A stretch of 64,000 nucleotides of DNA from an uncultured Sphingomonadales bacterium (GTDB taxonomy: Bacteria; Pseudomonadota; Alphaproteobacteria; Sphingomonadales; Rhodothalassiaceae). Where the stretch lies: positions 496,001 through 560,000 of the forward strand of contig CANMND010000002.1 in NCBI GenBank assembly GCA_947499155.1, read 5' to 3'. Under the pieces are notes generated by a model. That model made no database searches and was not told the origin of the DNA. It was given only the letters and a program-made list of their open reading frames with translations. Of this stretch, positions 36,369-45,981 are shown piece after piece; the first letter of the stretch is position 1; each line of letters begins with the position of its first letter. A program made the position numbers and the translations under genes.

Positions 36369-37727
36369 TTGGCTCGATTTATGCGTTTACTCATGATTAT
36401 CGTGCTCCTCTCGCCAGTGTTTGCACCGGCGGCATGGGCTCAGGGTATCCGTACCTTGCGCGATGCAGAATTCGAGCATTTCCTGCACGAAATCAGTGAT
36501 CCCATTTTCATCGCCGGTGGCCAGCGTCCTGAAGACGTGACGATCGTGATTGTGGACGATACCAATCTCAACGCCTTTTATGCAGGTGGACAGGCCATTT
36601 TCATCCACACAGGCCTTATCTTGCAAACAGACAATGTGGATCAGGTGATTGGTGTTATCGCCCATGAATCCGGTCATATGGTGGCAGGCCATACTCAGCG
36701 TTTTAGTGAAGGTCTCGAACCTGCTTCCAGCATTTCAATCCTGGGTCTTGTGCTGGGAGCGGCCGCCATTGCAGCCGGAGCGCCAGATGCAGGCATGGGC
36801 CTGATCATGGGAAGCCAAGGGGCAGCTCAACGCACGTTTCTTAAATTTCGCAGAGTTCAGGAAGCCTCAGCGGACCAGGCTGCGATCCAGTTTCTGGAAC
36901 ATGCAGGCTATTCCGGGCGCGGACTAATAGAAGTATTCGAAAAATTCCGTTATCAGGAACTTCTGGCGGCCCCAAATATTGACCCTTATGTCCTGACCCA
37001 TCCCCTGTCCGGGGACCGTATTTCCAATGTGGAAGCCAAGCTCAAGGAACAGACCCACTGGAATACGCCAACCGATCCTGAATTGCAGGCAAAATACGAT
37101 CGCATCAAGGCCAAGCTTCAGGGATATATCTGGCAACCTCGCGCCACCTTGGGCAAATACCCCCCCAGTGACAAAAGTGTACCGGCACGTTACGCCCGTA
37201 TTTATGCCTATAACAAGGCACTCGAGTGGGACAAGGCCATGGCAGAAGCCGACAGCCTGATCGCCGAAGCGCCCAATGATCCTTATTTCCAGGAAATAAA
37301 AGGCCAGATTCTTTTGGAAAATGGTCGTGTGGAAGAGTCTATCCCCTATCTTAAAAAAGCGGCTGAACTTGCTCGTAACGAGTCATTGATCCAAACCCTT
37401 TATGGACAGGCTCTTGTCGCGCTTGAGCAACCAGAAAGCGATCTGGAAGCCATGCCTATTCTGGAAAATGCTGCCCGTGCCGACCCCTATAACAGCTTTG
37501 CCTGGTACCAGCTTGCCATTGTCTATACCAGGCGCGATATGCCTGCTCTTGCTGACCTTGCTACTGCTGAACGCTACATGCTGATGCGCAATCCTGGACG
37601 CGCCGCTTTCCACGCTGCTCGGGCGGTGGAGGGTCTGGATCGCGGAACACCGAAATGGTTGCGAGCCCAGGACATACGCCAGGCCGCAGCCATAGACCTT
37701 GAAAATTCTTCAAAACGTCGTCGTTAA
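36369..37727 (+). CDS. bepA: periplasmic M48 metalloprotease with TPR repeats (BepA-like)
   Basis: Zinc metalloprotease and chaperone (452 aa) of the periplasm, related to E. coli BepA, which surveys outer-membrane protein assembly at the BAM complex. It has a signal peptide (MRLLMIIVLLSPVFAPAAWA), the zinc motif HESGH with His99 in GVIAHESGHMVAGH, the third-ligand helix EASADQAAIQFL, and C-terminal TPR helices from about residue 255. A TTG at 36369 has GGAG six bases upstream, while the ATG at 36381 has no well-placed site, so I use the TTG. A candidate promoter (TTGACG 36308, TAGTCT 36332) lies upstream. It precedes the DsbA-like gene by 14 bases. Confidence 0.9.
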   Translation: MARFMRLLMIIVLLSPVFAPAAWAQGIRTLRDAEFEHFLHEISDPIFIAGGQRPEDVTIVIVDDTNLNAFYAGGQAIFIHTGLILQTDNVDQVIGVIAHESGHMVAGHTQRFSEGLEPASSISILGLVLGAAAIAAGAPDAGMGLIMGSQGAAQRTFLKFRRVQEASADQAAIQFLEHAGYSGRGLIEVFEKFRYQELLAAPNIDPYVLTHPLSGDRISNVEAKLKEQTHWNTPTDPELQAKYDRIKAKLQGYIWQPRATLGKYPPSDKSVPARYARIYAYNKALEWDKAMAEADSLIAEAPNDPYFQEIKGQILLENGRVEESIPYLKKAAELARNESLIQTLYGQALVALEQPESDLEAMPILENAARADPYNSFAWYQLAIVYTRRDMPALADLATAERYMLMRNPGRAAFHAARAVEGLDRGTPKWLRAQDIRQAAAIDLENSSKRRR

Positions 37728-37741
37728 ATAAGGAATGACAT

Positions 37742-38530
37742 ATGTCTGTACGAAATGGGAAGCAGGGGTTTGTTACCCTGTCCCTGACCATTGCCATCCT
37801 GGCTCTTCTTCTGGCAGGAGCTGCATTATATATTGCCTGGCCAAAGACTGCTGAACCGGTTGCACCTGCAATGGATGAACGGCAAATCCACCAGATGGTG
37901 CGCGGCTATATTCTGGAAAATCCTGAAATTCTGCCACAAGCTATCGCTGTTTTGCGCCAGCGGGAAGAAATGGTGCAACAAAACCAGTTGAGTGCCATGG
38001 CCAGTGATCGCTGGGATGATATCAAAACCGATGGCTTCTCTCCCGTTGCCGGTAATACGGACGCCGCTGTCACCGTAGTTGAATATTATGACTATCGCTG
38101 CCCTTATTGCAGACGTGCCCATCCCGATATGGTTCGCCTGTTGGCCGAGCATGGCGATAAGGTCCGTTACGTCTTTAAACAATTCCCTGTTCTGGACAGC
38201 GAAGGGCCAAACGGCGTTTCCCATTTTGCAGCCCGTGCAGCCATCGCCGCTGATCGCCAGAACTCGTTTTTGGCATTCCACGACAAAGTGATGAGTGATG
38301 ATGCGCGGCTTGACAAGGCCCGCGTTATTTCATTTGCCAAAGAGCTTGACCTTGATATGGACCGATTCCACAAAGATATGGATGACCCTGAAATCAATCA
38401 GTATTTTGGTGAAACTATCGCCCTTGCCCGCATGATCGGTATATCCGGCACACCCACTTATGTGATCAACGGCAAGGTTCTGGCCGGTGCCCATGGCTAT
38501 GACGCCATTCTCTCACTGGTCCAGGAATAA
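37742..38530 (+). CDS. DsbA-family thiol-disulfide oxidoreductase (ScsC/Com1-like)
   Basis: Periplasmic or membrane-anchored thioredoxin-fold protein (262 aa). One hydrophobic N-terminal helix (about residues 10-33) acts as signal or anchor. A helical segment (residues 45-90, MDERQIHQMVRGYILENPEI) resembles the oligomerisation region of ScsC-type proteins. The active site is CPYC at residues 120-123 in YYDYRCPYCRRAHPDM, with the cis-Pro loop GISGTPTYVING near residue 235. Likely roles are disulfide formation or isomerisation of exported proteins. It is in tandem with the BepA-like gene, a common pairing near rne in alphaproteobacteria. Confidence 0.9.
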   Translation: MSVRNGKQGFVTLSLTIAILALLLAGAALYIAWPKTAEPVAPAMDERQIHQMVRGYILENPEILPQAIAVLRQREEMVQQNQLSAMASDRWDDIKTDGFSPVAGNTDAAVTVVEYYDYRCPYCRRAHPDMVRLLAEHGDKVRYVFKQFPVLDSEGPNGVSHFAARAAIAADRQNSFLAFHDKVMSDDARLDKARVISFAKELDLDMDRFHKDMDDPEINQYFGETIALARMIGISGTPTYVINGKVLAGAHGYDAILSLVQE

Positions 38531-38708
38531 CAACCTGACCGGCACTGCGAATTGACCACAAGCGGGCGGTCCTCTAAGGTCACCCGCTATATTCGTGCCA
38601 ACGCAGAGAATAATGACAGATTAGCGTCATAATCCCATACGAAGAGTGTCTTATGAACGCCCCCGCCTGCCCAAACTCCATCCGTCACCGAAGAACTGGT
38701 AAACGGCC

Positions 38709-39482
38709 ATGAACTTTTTTGCGATTATCGGGCGATTCACGCTCAACGCATTGGCAGCGCTTGGGCGATTGACATTGTTTGCAGGGCAGGCGCTCGGACA
38801 TCTGGCTCGCCCGCCATTCTTCATCCGGAATATAAGCCAGCAGATTCTGACCATCGGTTATTTCTCGCTTCCGGTTGTGGGTCTCACAGCGCTGTTTACA
38901 GGAGCCGCTCTCGCCCAACAGATCTATGTGGGGTCGGCGCGTTTCAATGCGGAAAGTACCATGGCCGCAGTTGTGGTGATTGCCATTGTCCGCGAGCTTG
39001 GACCTGTTCTGGGCGGATTGATGGTGGCAGGCCGCGTTTCATCGGCCATGGCCGCTGAAATCGGCACCATGCGGGTGACAGAACAGATCGATGCGCTGGT
39101 GACGCTTTCCACCGACCCCTATAAATATCTGGTGGTCCCGCGTCTGATCGCCGGGGTGATTACCCTGCCCTTTCTTGTTGCCGTCGCCAACATCATTGGT
39201 GTTTTCGGTGGATTCCTTGTGGCCACCCAACGTCTTGGCTTTAATGCTGGCAATTATTTGAGCGTCACCATGAATTTTCTGGAGGCGACAGATATTGTCT
39301 CGTCCCTGGTAAAAGCTGCTGTTTTTGGCTTTATCATCGCCCTTATGGGCAGCTATCACGGCTATCATTCATCAGGTGGCGCACAAGGCGTCGGCCGTGC
39401 AACCACTGATGCGGTTGTCTCCGCCTTCATACTGATATTGCTGGCCAATCTGATCATAACCATCATGGTGTTCGGCTCATGA
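38709..39482 (+). CDS. mlaE: MlaE-family ABC transporter permease
   Basis: Inner-membrane permease (257 aa) of an MCE-type lipid transporter that keeps phospholipid asymmetry of the outer membrane. It shows the MlaE fold, with helices and the conserved GLTALFTGAALAQQIYVG and the central VRELGPVLGGLMVAGRVSSAMAAE, the EQIDAL coupling region and the C-terminal VGRATTDAVV. The length is usual (about 258). It overlaps mlaF by four bases (ATGA). No MCE protein (MlaD), MlaC or MlaB gene is adjacent, so the partners must be elsewhere. The ribosome-binding site is weak. Confidence 0.94.
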   Translation: MNFFAIIGRFTLNALAALGRLTLFAGQALGHLARPPFFIRNISQQILTIGYFSLPVVGLTALFTGAALAQQIYVGSARFNAESTMAAVVVIAIVRELGPVLGGLMVAGRVSSAMAAEIGTMRVTEQIDALVTLSTDPYKYLVVPRLIAGVITLPFLVAVANIIGVFGGFLVATQRLGFNAGNYLSVTMNFLEATDIVSSLVKAAVFGFIIALMGSYHGYHSSGGAQGVGRATTDAVVSAFILILLANLIITIMVFGS

Positions 39483-40255
39483 AGGACACACCAAAAATTG
39501 CCCTCGATGGCGTCAAAAAACGCTTTGGCTCCAAGGTTGTGCTTGATGGCGTCACGCTCAACATTGCCAAGGGCGAAAGCCTTGTAGTGATTGGCGGTTC
39601 CGGTACCGGAAAGTCGGTCCTGCTGAAATGTATTCTGGGTCTGCTCAAGCCCGAAGAAGGCAGCATTCACATTGATGGCGAAAATACTCTGACCAGGTCC
39701 GGGAAATCCCGCCGCGAGCAGATGGCACGATTTGGAATGCTGTTCCAGGGTGCAGCCCTGTTTGATTCATTGCCGGTCTGGGAAAATGTCGCCTTTGGTC
39801 TGATGAAAGCCCATGGCGTCAAACGTAAAGATGCCCGTGATATCGCTCTTGAGAAACTAGGCCGCGTAGGCCTTTCCGAGGATGTAGGGGCACTTTTCCC
39901 TGATGAACTGTCTGGCGGCATGAAAAAACGTGTGGGCCTTGCCCGCGCTATCGCTGCCGATCCTGACATCATTTTCTTTGACGAACCGACAACTGGGCTG
40001 GACCCAATTATGTCCGACATCATTAACGACCTGATTGTTGAAAGTGTACGAGACCTTGGCGCCACCACCATCACAATCACCCATGACATGGCCAGCGCCC
40101 GCAAGATCGCGCATTCCATTGCCATGCTCCATAAGGGTCAAATCATCTGGCAAGGCTCACAAGATGATGTGGACAATAGTGGCAACGCCTATGTCGAACA
40201 GTTCATCCATGGTCGCGCAGAAGGGCCCATCAAGATGGCCGTACGGAAAGGCTGA
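39479..40255 (+). CDS. mlaF: MlaF-family ABC transporter ATP-binding protein
   Basis: Cytoplasmic ATPase (258 aa) that powers the MlaE permease. Walker A is VIGGSGTGKSVLLKCILG, the signature is DELSGGMKKRVGLARAIA and Walker B is IIFFDEPTTGLDP; the H-loop is TITHDMASARKIA. The FQGAALFDSLPVWENVAF Q-loop segment is typical of MlaF. It is translationally coupled to mlaE and lies 62 bases before radA. Confidence 0.94.
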   Translation: MKDTPKIALDGVKKRFGSKVVLDGVTLNIAKGESLVVIGGSGTGKSVLLKCILGLLKPEEGSIHIDGENTLTRSGKSRREQMARFGMLFQGAALFDSLPVWENVAFGLMKAHGVKRKDARDIALEKLGRVGLSEDVGALFPDELSGGMKKRVGLARAIAADPDIIFFDEPTTGLDPIMSDIINDLIVESVRDLGATTITITHDMASARKIAHSIAMLHKGQIIWQGSQDDVDNSGNAYVEQFIHGRAEGPIKMAVRKG

Positions 40256-40317
40256 TGGTTCATCTTTTTTAAAATCGGCACTTGGCGGCAGAAGAACAAA
40301 GCGCTAACATCGCCAGC

Positions 40318-41685
40318 ATGGCAAAACACCCACATCATTTCGCCTGCCAAAGTTGCGGCGCCAGCTATCGCAAATGGCAAGGCCGCTGCGATGAATGCAA
40401 TGAATGGAATTCCATTACTGAGGAAGCCGCACTTACAAGCGGCACGCCCAAGGGACTGGGAGGAAAACGGGGGCGTGCGGTCTCGCTTGTCGGGCTGGAG
40501 CAAACTATTGATAGTCCTGAACGACTGACTTCGGGCATAGCGGAATTTGACAGAGCAACCGGCGGCGGGCTTGTTGCCGGGTCTGCCCTTCTTATTGGCG
40601 GTGACCCAGGTATTGGAAAATCCACCCTGCTGCTTCAGGCCGTGGCCGCCCTTGCCAGCAAGGGGCATGATTGCGTTTATATCTCTGGTGAAGAGGCAAG
40701 CGCCCAGATTCAGATGCGGGCCGCCCGTCTTGGCCTTGGCCAGTCGCCGATGAGATTGGGAGCCGCTACCAGCCTACGGGATATTCTCACTACTCTTGAC
40801 GAATCTAAACCCCCCGAAATTCTGGTCATCGATTCGATCCAGACGGTTTTTGCTGATTCTCTGGACAGCGCACCGGGAACTGTGGCTCAGGTTCGGGCTT
40901 GTGCTGCTGAACTGATTTCCTTTGCCAAGCGGCGCGGCACCATCATGCTGATTGTCGGACATGTGACGAAAGACGGCCAGATAGCCGGTCCCCGTGTGCT
41001 TGAGCATATGGTGGATACGGTGCTGTACTTTGAAGGTGAGCGCGGCCATCAGTTTCGTATTTTACGCAGCGTCAAGAATCGCTATGGCGGTACTGATGAG
41101 ATTGGCGTCTTTGAAATGACCGGTCAGGGTCTGAGCGAGGTTGCCAACCCGTCACAGCTTTTTTTATCGGATCGTGCATCTGACGTTGCAGGCTCTGCGG
41201 TTTTCGCCGGAATTGAAGGAACGCGCCCGGTACTTGTGGAAATTCAGGCTCTAGTTGCCTCATCCTCTGCCGCAAACCCCCGACGTGCCGTTGTTGGTTG
41301 GGATTCGGGCCGCCTTGCCATGGTTCTGGCTGTTCTGGACGCACGATGCGGTCTGGGCCTGTCCAGTTCGGACATATATCTTAATGTGGCAGGTGGATTG
41401 AAAGTCGGAGAGCCCGCAGCCGACCTCGCCGTCGCCGCCGCCCTTGTCTCATCCTTGTCAGGCGTAGCCGTTCCACCAGAAACCGTGATTTTTGGAGAGA
41501 TCAGCCTGTCTGGCGATGTACGCCCAGTGGCGCAAGCAGACGCGCGCCTGAAAGAAGCCGCAAAACTTGGGTTCAGCAAGGCACTTGTCCCAGCCAACAC
41601 AAAATCCGGTGGTAATCACCTGAAACTGGAAAGCTGTGCACGTCTCCATGCGCTTGTCGAGCGGTTTGCTTTGGATGGGTCCTGA
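40318..41685 (+). CDS. radA: DNA repair protein RadA
   Basis: RecA-like branch-migration helicase (455 aa) acting in recombination. The N-terminal zinc finger is complete (FACQSCGASYRKWQGRCDEC). Walker A is LIGGDPGIGKSTLLLQ near residue 95, and the RadA-specific KNRYG motif is in RSVKNRYGGTDEIGVF. The C-terminal Lon-protease-like domain follows (DIYLNVAGGLKVGEPAADLAVAAAL). I choose the ATG at 40318 because the protein then opens just before the zinc finger; a TTG at 40282 adds 12 unconserved residues. Neither start has a strong ribosome-binding site. Confidence 0.96.
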   Translation: MAKHPHHFACQSCGASYRKWQGRCDECNEWNSITEEAALTSGTPKGLGGKRGRAVSLVGLEQTIDSPERLTSGIAEFDRATGGGLVAGSALLIGGDPGIGKSTLLLQAVAALASKGHDCVYISGEEASAQIQMRAARLGLGQSPMRLGAATSLRDILTTLDESKPPEILVIDSIQTVFADSLDSAPGTVAQVRACAAELISFAKRRGTIMLIVGHVTKDGQIAGPRVLEHMVDTVLYFEGERGHQFRILRSVKNRYGGTDEIGVFEMTGQGLSEVANPSQLFLSDRASDVAGSAVFAGIEGTRPVLVEIQALVASSSAANPRRAVVGWDSGRLAMVLAVLDARCGLGLSSSDIYLNVAGGLKVGEPAADLAVAAALVSSLSGVAVPPETVIFGEISLSGDVRPVAQADARLKEAAKLGFSKALVPANTKSGGNHLKLESCARLHALVERFALDGS

Positions 41686-41702
41686 AGGCGCGGTTTTGGC
41701 CA

Positions 41703-42155
41703 TTAAAGCCGTTGACGCGGCATTTCACTAAATATGGCTTCAGGCGTTGCAGTGAACCTTGCTGACGCAAGTGCATCGGCAAGACTGGTTCCAGTTATGT
41801 CCGGATCCAAGAAGGATTGCGTAAAACGACCTGTTCGATTGGCCAGCAGAAAGCTGTGCCGCAAGCGATCAAACGTACGGCCTTTTGCTTCCACATTCTG
41901 AAGTGCAAACCAGCGCACAATCGCTTCCCGCGCCAGATCATGGATAAGAGCCTCAATCCGTCCAGCCGCCACAACATCGCGTGGCAGATCATTTAAGGAC
42001 TCCATCAGCCGCATACGCAAGCGCATGACCGCATTTTTGTCATTAATTCCAAATGATCCGCACCACCGCACTGCAATGTCTTCACAAAGGGCATCGAGAT
42101 TCACGATAGAAATCATCGCGTCTGGTGCTGTTGGAATTTGAAACTGTGCCGTCAT
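41703..42155 (-). CDS. uncharacterised protein (150 aa), third gene after opgGH
   Basis: I do not recognise it. It is soluble, with no signal peptide or membrane helix. The middle (residues 40-100) looks helical and charged, with RLRMRLMESLNDLPRD and IEALIHDLAREAIVRWFAL; the rest is mixed. The start at 42155 (MTAQFQIPTAPDAM) has GAGG nine bases upstream; an alternative ATG at 42170 has none. It lies 98 bases downstream of opgH on the same strand and converges on radA, so it may be part of the opgGH transcript. A link to glucan synthesis is only inferred from position. Confidence 0.6.
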   Translation of the reverse strand: MTAQFQIPTAPDAMISIVNLDALCEDIAVRWCGSFGINDKNAVMRLRMRLMESLNDLPRDVVAAGRIEALIHDLAREAIVRWFALQNVEAKGRTFDRLRHSFLLANRTGRFTQSFLDPDITGTSLADALASARFTATPEAIFSEMPRQRL

Positions 42156-42253
42156 CGTTATGTACCTCATATCAAGGATTTAATTGAGGCCATGGATTGC
42201 CTCAGCAACATTATTTAAACAGTGAATACGACAATGAGCGGGAGAAAATACGA

Positions 42254-44329
42254 CTATTTCATGCCCGATTGTGGCCAAGTGTTACTGTCTTCCCTGCCAG
42301 CCCTAACCTGATCCAATGGACGCACAGGATATGACAGAAGAAGCGTTTTTTCTCTTGAGGTCAGACTGCTTGCACCTAACCGTTCGAGCTTTTCATAAAT
42401 AAGGGATACTTCAGTTACGAGACGGGGATCCGGCGCCGATTCAGGCAAGAGGGCCGCATGAAGGGCGCTGGCAAAAGGGTCTTCGATCAAGCGATGCAGG
42501 CCTTCATCTGGATCAAAGTCTTTTGTCTGATCCAGTTCTTCTTGCAGGTATAAAAGCTCGCCTGAAGCAGCCACTTCTTCCGGCGTTACGAATAACCCCC
42601 TGCACCGCGCACCGACGCCCCATGAAACCTTGCTGGTCACATGCGTCAGAAACGGTGACAACACAAGGCCTAGCAAAACTGGCAACATCCACCAGAAAAA
42701 GGATGCTGTCGCGTAAAGTGCCAATGCTCCCCAGCCAAGACCAATCAGAATATGGACTTTATGAACAGCAAATGCCGATGAAAGAGGCACCACCTTGTCG
42801 CCACGCACTTGCGCTTCCCAACCAACTGCTCTCCCCATAAGGATGGAAACGACAAATTGGGTATGCAAAAGCATCATCTGGGGAGCCAGCAGCGCTGAAA
42901 ACACAAGTTCCCCAACCAACGCCCCCAAAAGCCCAGGAAGACCACCGTAGATTTTCGCACGCCGGAACATGACAACCATAAGCGAGAATATCTTTGGTAC
43001 AGCAAGCATTCCAAGAGTAACGGCGAGCAAAGTCAAAAGCTCAGCTTGCCTGTCAACCGGCCAGGTCGGGAACAAGGCTGCTCCTTCAGAAAAGAACGAC
43101 GTACCCGCCCTGGTCGTTTCTATGGCCGTTGCAGTTGATGCCAATAAAAGTAACAGCCAGAATGGCGAGGATAAAAAGCTCATGACACCCATAAACAAGT
43201 GAAGGCGACTCAAGGGCTTTAGCCCGCGGGCAAACAGGATGCGCGCATGTTGCAGATTACCCTGACACCAGCGGCGGTCACGGATTGCATAATCAATCAC
43301 ATTGGGCGGCAGCTCTTCCCAGCTTCCCTCAATGTCGGGTGCCATCCATACAGTCCAGCCACCCCGACGCATCAGGGCCGCCTCGACAAAGTCATGGCTG
43401 AGAATGGGTCCACCCAGTGGCGGTTTGCCCGACAGGACCGGAAGCCCGCAGCATTCCAGAAACGCTTTAGTACGGATAATCGCGTTGTGCCCCCAGTAAT
43501 TACCGCTTCCCAACTGCCAGAAGGCCAGTCCTCTGGCCATCGCCGGCCCATGAACCCGCGATATAAACTGCAGGATACGGGCAAAAAGTGTCTCACGTCC
43601 AAAAGGTGACGGCGGGCTTTGAATGATGCCAGCGTCTGGTGTCATTTCCATATGTTTGGCAAGACGCACAATAGCCTCACCGGCCATCACACTGTCTGCA
43701 TCAAACACCAGCATAAAGTCATAAGCCCCGCCCCACTTCTCGCAGAAATCCTTGAGGTTTCCCGACTTTCTTTCAACATTATTCTCACGGCGTCGATAGA
43801 AAATGCGTCCTACTGCATCCAGGTCTTCACAGGTTTCGGCCCATAACAGCTCTTCTGCAATCCAGATGTCGGGATCGCGCGTATCCGACAAGACAAAAAA
43901 GTCAAAATATTCAAGTTTTCCTGTCTCTGAGAGAGAACGCCATGTTGCCTTCAAACCGGCAAAGACCCTGGAAGGATCTTCATTATAAACCGGAATAACG
44001 ATAACCGTCCGACTGGAGAGGGTAATATCGCGTGCTTTTGGCCAGTGTGGAAAAGGCCGGAGTTTAACGGGATCGAGCCGCAAAAGGCGTAGGACCACAC
44101 CCACAAGGCCGGTCATGAAGGACAAAGTTATCCAACTGAAATTAATCCCGAAAATCGCCAGAAGAATGATCTCAAGAGTCGTCAGTCCATCGCCGGAAAG
44201 AGCATAAGACAATGCCCAGACGCCAAGGGCGGACACAATGACGACCGATGCAAAAAACAGACTGCGCCTGATGATTGCGGACTTGTTGTTAAACCGAAAG
44301 TCCTCGTCATGTATCTTTCTCAATACCAT
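42254..44329 (-). CDS. opgH: glucans biosynthesis glucosyltransferase OpgH
   Basis: Inner-membrane GT2 glucosyltransferase (691 aa) that builds and exports the beta-1,2-linked backbone of osmoregulated periplasmic glucans from UDP-glucose. Two N-terminal helices are followed by the catalytic domain: VIVIPVYNEDPSRVFAGLKA, the DxD in FMLVFDADSVMAGEA, and the acceptor/QxxRW-type segment RDRRWCQGNLQHARIL. Then come about five helices (LFMGVMSFLSSPFWLLLLLA onward). It is shorter than E. coli OpgH (847 aa) mainly at the N-terminus. It lies two bases after opgG, clearly co-translated. Confidence 0.95.
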   Translation of the reverse strand: MVLRKIHDEDFRFNNKSAIIRRSLFFASVVIVSALGVWALSYALSGDGLTTLEIILLAIFGINFSWITLSFMTGLVGVVLRLLRLDPVKLRPFPHWPKARDITLSSRTVIVIPVYNEDPSRVFAGLKATWRSLSETGKLEYFDFFVLSDTRDPDIWIAEELLWAETCEDLDAVGRIFYRRRENNVERKSGNLKDFCEKWGGAYDFMLVFDADSVMAGEAIVRLAKHMEMTPDAGIIQSPPSPFGRETLFARILQFISRVHGPAMARGLAFWQLGSGNYWGHNAIIRTKAFLECCGLPVLSGKPPLGGPILSHDFVEAALMRRGGWTVWMAPDIEGSWEELPPNVIDYAIRDRRWCQGNLQHARILFARGLKPLSRLHLFMGVMSFLSSPFWLLLLLASTATAIETTRAGTSFFSEGAALFPTWPVDRQAELLTLLAVTLGMLAVPKIFSLMVVMFRRAKIYGGLPGLLGALVGELVFSALLAPQMMLLHTQFVVSILMGRAVGWEAQVRGDKVVPLSSAFAVHKVHILIGLGWGALALYATASFFWWMLPVLLGLVLSPFLTHVTSKVSWGVGARCRGLFVTPEEVAASGELLYLQEELDQTKDFDPDEGLHRLIEDPFASALHAALLPESAPDPRLVTEVSLIYEKLERLGASSLTSREKTLLLSYPVRPLDQVRAGREDSNTWPQSGMK

Positions 44330-44331
44330 GG

Positions 44332-45981
44332 TCAGGACGTTCCACTTTGCGTAAATGTCCAGACTTCTGAGACGGGCTTGCCTTCCAATCTCAAAAACAG
44401 CCTGATATCCATCGGATTTACTCCCGATGGCATGGCATCAAATATGACCCGAACGGCTTTGGTTTCTGGATTATTCTGAAGCGCCACCAATGTGACACTG
44501 CCGTTATCAGCGCTCAGCTCCGCCTTGATATTATTTATGAACTGCGAAGCATATTCTATTGTTTCACCAGTAAATTCCACGATATGCCGCCGCATTCCAG
44601 ATGGTGCGTTGTCTTTGGTCCCCGGCACATGGGCCCTGGTATTGAGACTGAGACTTGCCCTACCCAGGCGGTGAGGAGAAATGCCGGGATCAAGTGCTGA
44701 CAAGCGATAGGAAAAATCCCGTCTTTCGCCAACTTCCATGGCTTTTTCCGACACCCAGAAAGCGACGATATTGTCGTTGGTCTCATCGGGACTTGGTATT
44801 TCCACCAGTTCCACATGTCCCTTGCCCCAGTTACCCTTGGGTTCTACCCAGTAGCTTGGACGACGGTCATAATGGGCTTCCAAATCGCGATAATGATTAA
44901 AGTCCGCGTCACGCTGAAACAGGCCAAAGCCCCGCGGGTTTTCATCTCCATAGGCATTGATACCCAGCCTGCGCGGGTTAGTCAGCGGACGCCACAACCA
45001 TTCACCAGCACCATTGTTAATTAAAAGGCCATCGCTATCATGAACCTCGGGCCGGTAGTCGTCAAAACGGTTGCCACGATTTTCTCCATACAAAAACATG
45101 CTGGTCAAAGGCGCAATGCCGGTCTTTTTGGCAGCACTTCGCGCAAACAGGCGTACTTCCACATCGATATAACTTGCGTCTCCAGGATTAAGGTCAAAGC
45201 GATAAGCCCCTGTCACACTAGGGCTTTCAAGAAGTGCATAGATCCGGATGGGATTGTTTTCCGACTGCCCTTCCTCAATCCAAAAAGCTGAAAAGCGAGG
45301 AAACTCCTCACCCTTAGTGCTGGCTGTATCAAGTGCCAGGCCACGCGCGGACAGGCCATATTGCTGTCCACTGCCAAGAAAGCGGAAATAACTGGCACCC
45401 TGAAAGGCCAAAACCTCGTCAAATATCCCTGCCTTATTGAGCGGATAATGAAGTCGAAAACCGGAAAACGCTGAAAAAATCCCCGCGTCTGCTTTTGCAG
45501 GCGTGCGATCTATAAGATCACCATATTCAAACAGGTCCGGATCAAAGGCGACATCCTTGACAAGCCCATTGATTAAAAGCGCGACCCTGACTGGTTCCTT
45601 AAACAGAAAACCGGGATGGAAAAGCTGAAGTCGGACTTTTTCAGACAAATGGATTGCCTTGTCAGCCTTAAAACGGATCCGTCGGTAAGCGTCATAATCC
45701 AGATCTGCCATCCATTGCGGCAAAGAATTCGCCTTGCTTTGAAATGGCTTTAATGCAAGTTCGGCTGCATGACTGGTAAGGCTGTCAAAGCTGAAAACTT
45801 TGCCATTGGCCACACCTTCCTCAACTGCCGGCTCAAGGACAGGATCCGGCCCGGCTGGCTGTTCAGCCGCTGGTGTCTGTTGCGCGTTGGCATATGCCGA
45901 ATGAGTTGTCATGAGGCAGGCCACGGAAAAAAACGCCGCGATTTTTAGCCACTGCCATCTGTTCCTATTTATTCTGACCAT
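44332..45981 (-). CDS. opgG: glucan biosynthesis protein OpgG
   Basis: Periplasmic protein (549 aa) needed for osmoregulated periplasmic glucan formation. It has a signal peptide (core LKIAAFFSVACLMTTHSAYA), the N-terminal beta-sandwich catalytic-like domain with ASYFRFLGSGQQYGLSARGLA and FPRFSAFWIEEG, the YGENRGNRFDDYRPEVHDSDG segment conserved in OpgG/OpgD, and a C-terminal Ig-like domain. OpgG and OpgD belong to a family in which beta-1,2-glucanase activity has been shown for OpgD. Start choice: the ATG at 45981 gives a standard signal peptide; 46023 is also open. Confidence 0.94.
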   Translation of the reverse strand: MVRINRNRWQWLKIAAFFSVACLMTTHSAYANAQQTPAAEQPAGPDPVLEPAVEEGVANGKVFSFDSLTSHAAELALKPFQSKANSLPQWMADLDYDAYRRIRFKADKAIHLSEKVRLQLFHPGFLFKEPVRVALLINGLVKDVAFDPDLFEYGDLIDRTPAKADAGIFSAFSGFRLHYPLNKAGIFDEVLAFQGASYFRFLGSGQQYGLSARGLALDTASTKGEEFPRFSAFWIEEGQSENNPIRIYALLESPSVTGAYRFDLNPGDASYIDVEVRLFARSAAKKTGIAPLTSMFLYGENRGNRFDDYRPEVHDSDGLLINNGAGEWLWRPLTNPRRLGINAYGDENPRGFGLFQRDADFNHYRDLEAHYDRRPSYWVEPKGNWGKGHVELVEIPSPDETNDNIVAFWVSEKAMEVGERRDFSYRLSALDPGISPHRLGRASLSLNTRAHVPGTKDNAPSGMRRHIVEFTGETIEYASQFINNIKAELSADNGSVTLVALQNNPETKAVRVIFDAMPSGVNPMDIRLFLRLEGKPVSEVWTFTQSGTS

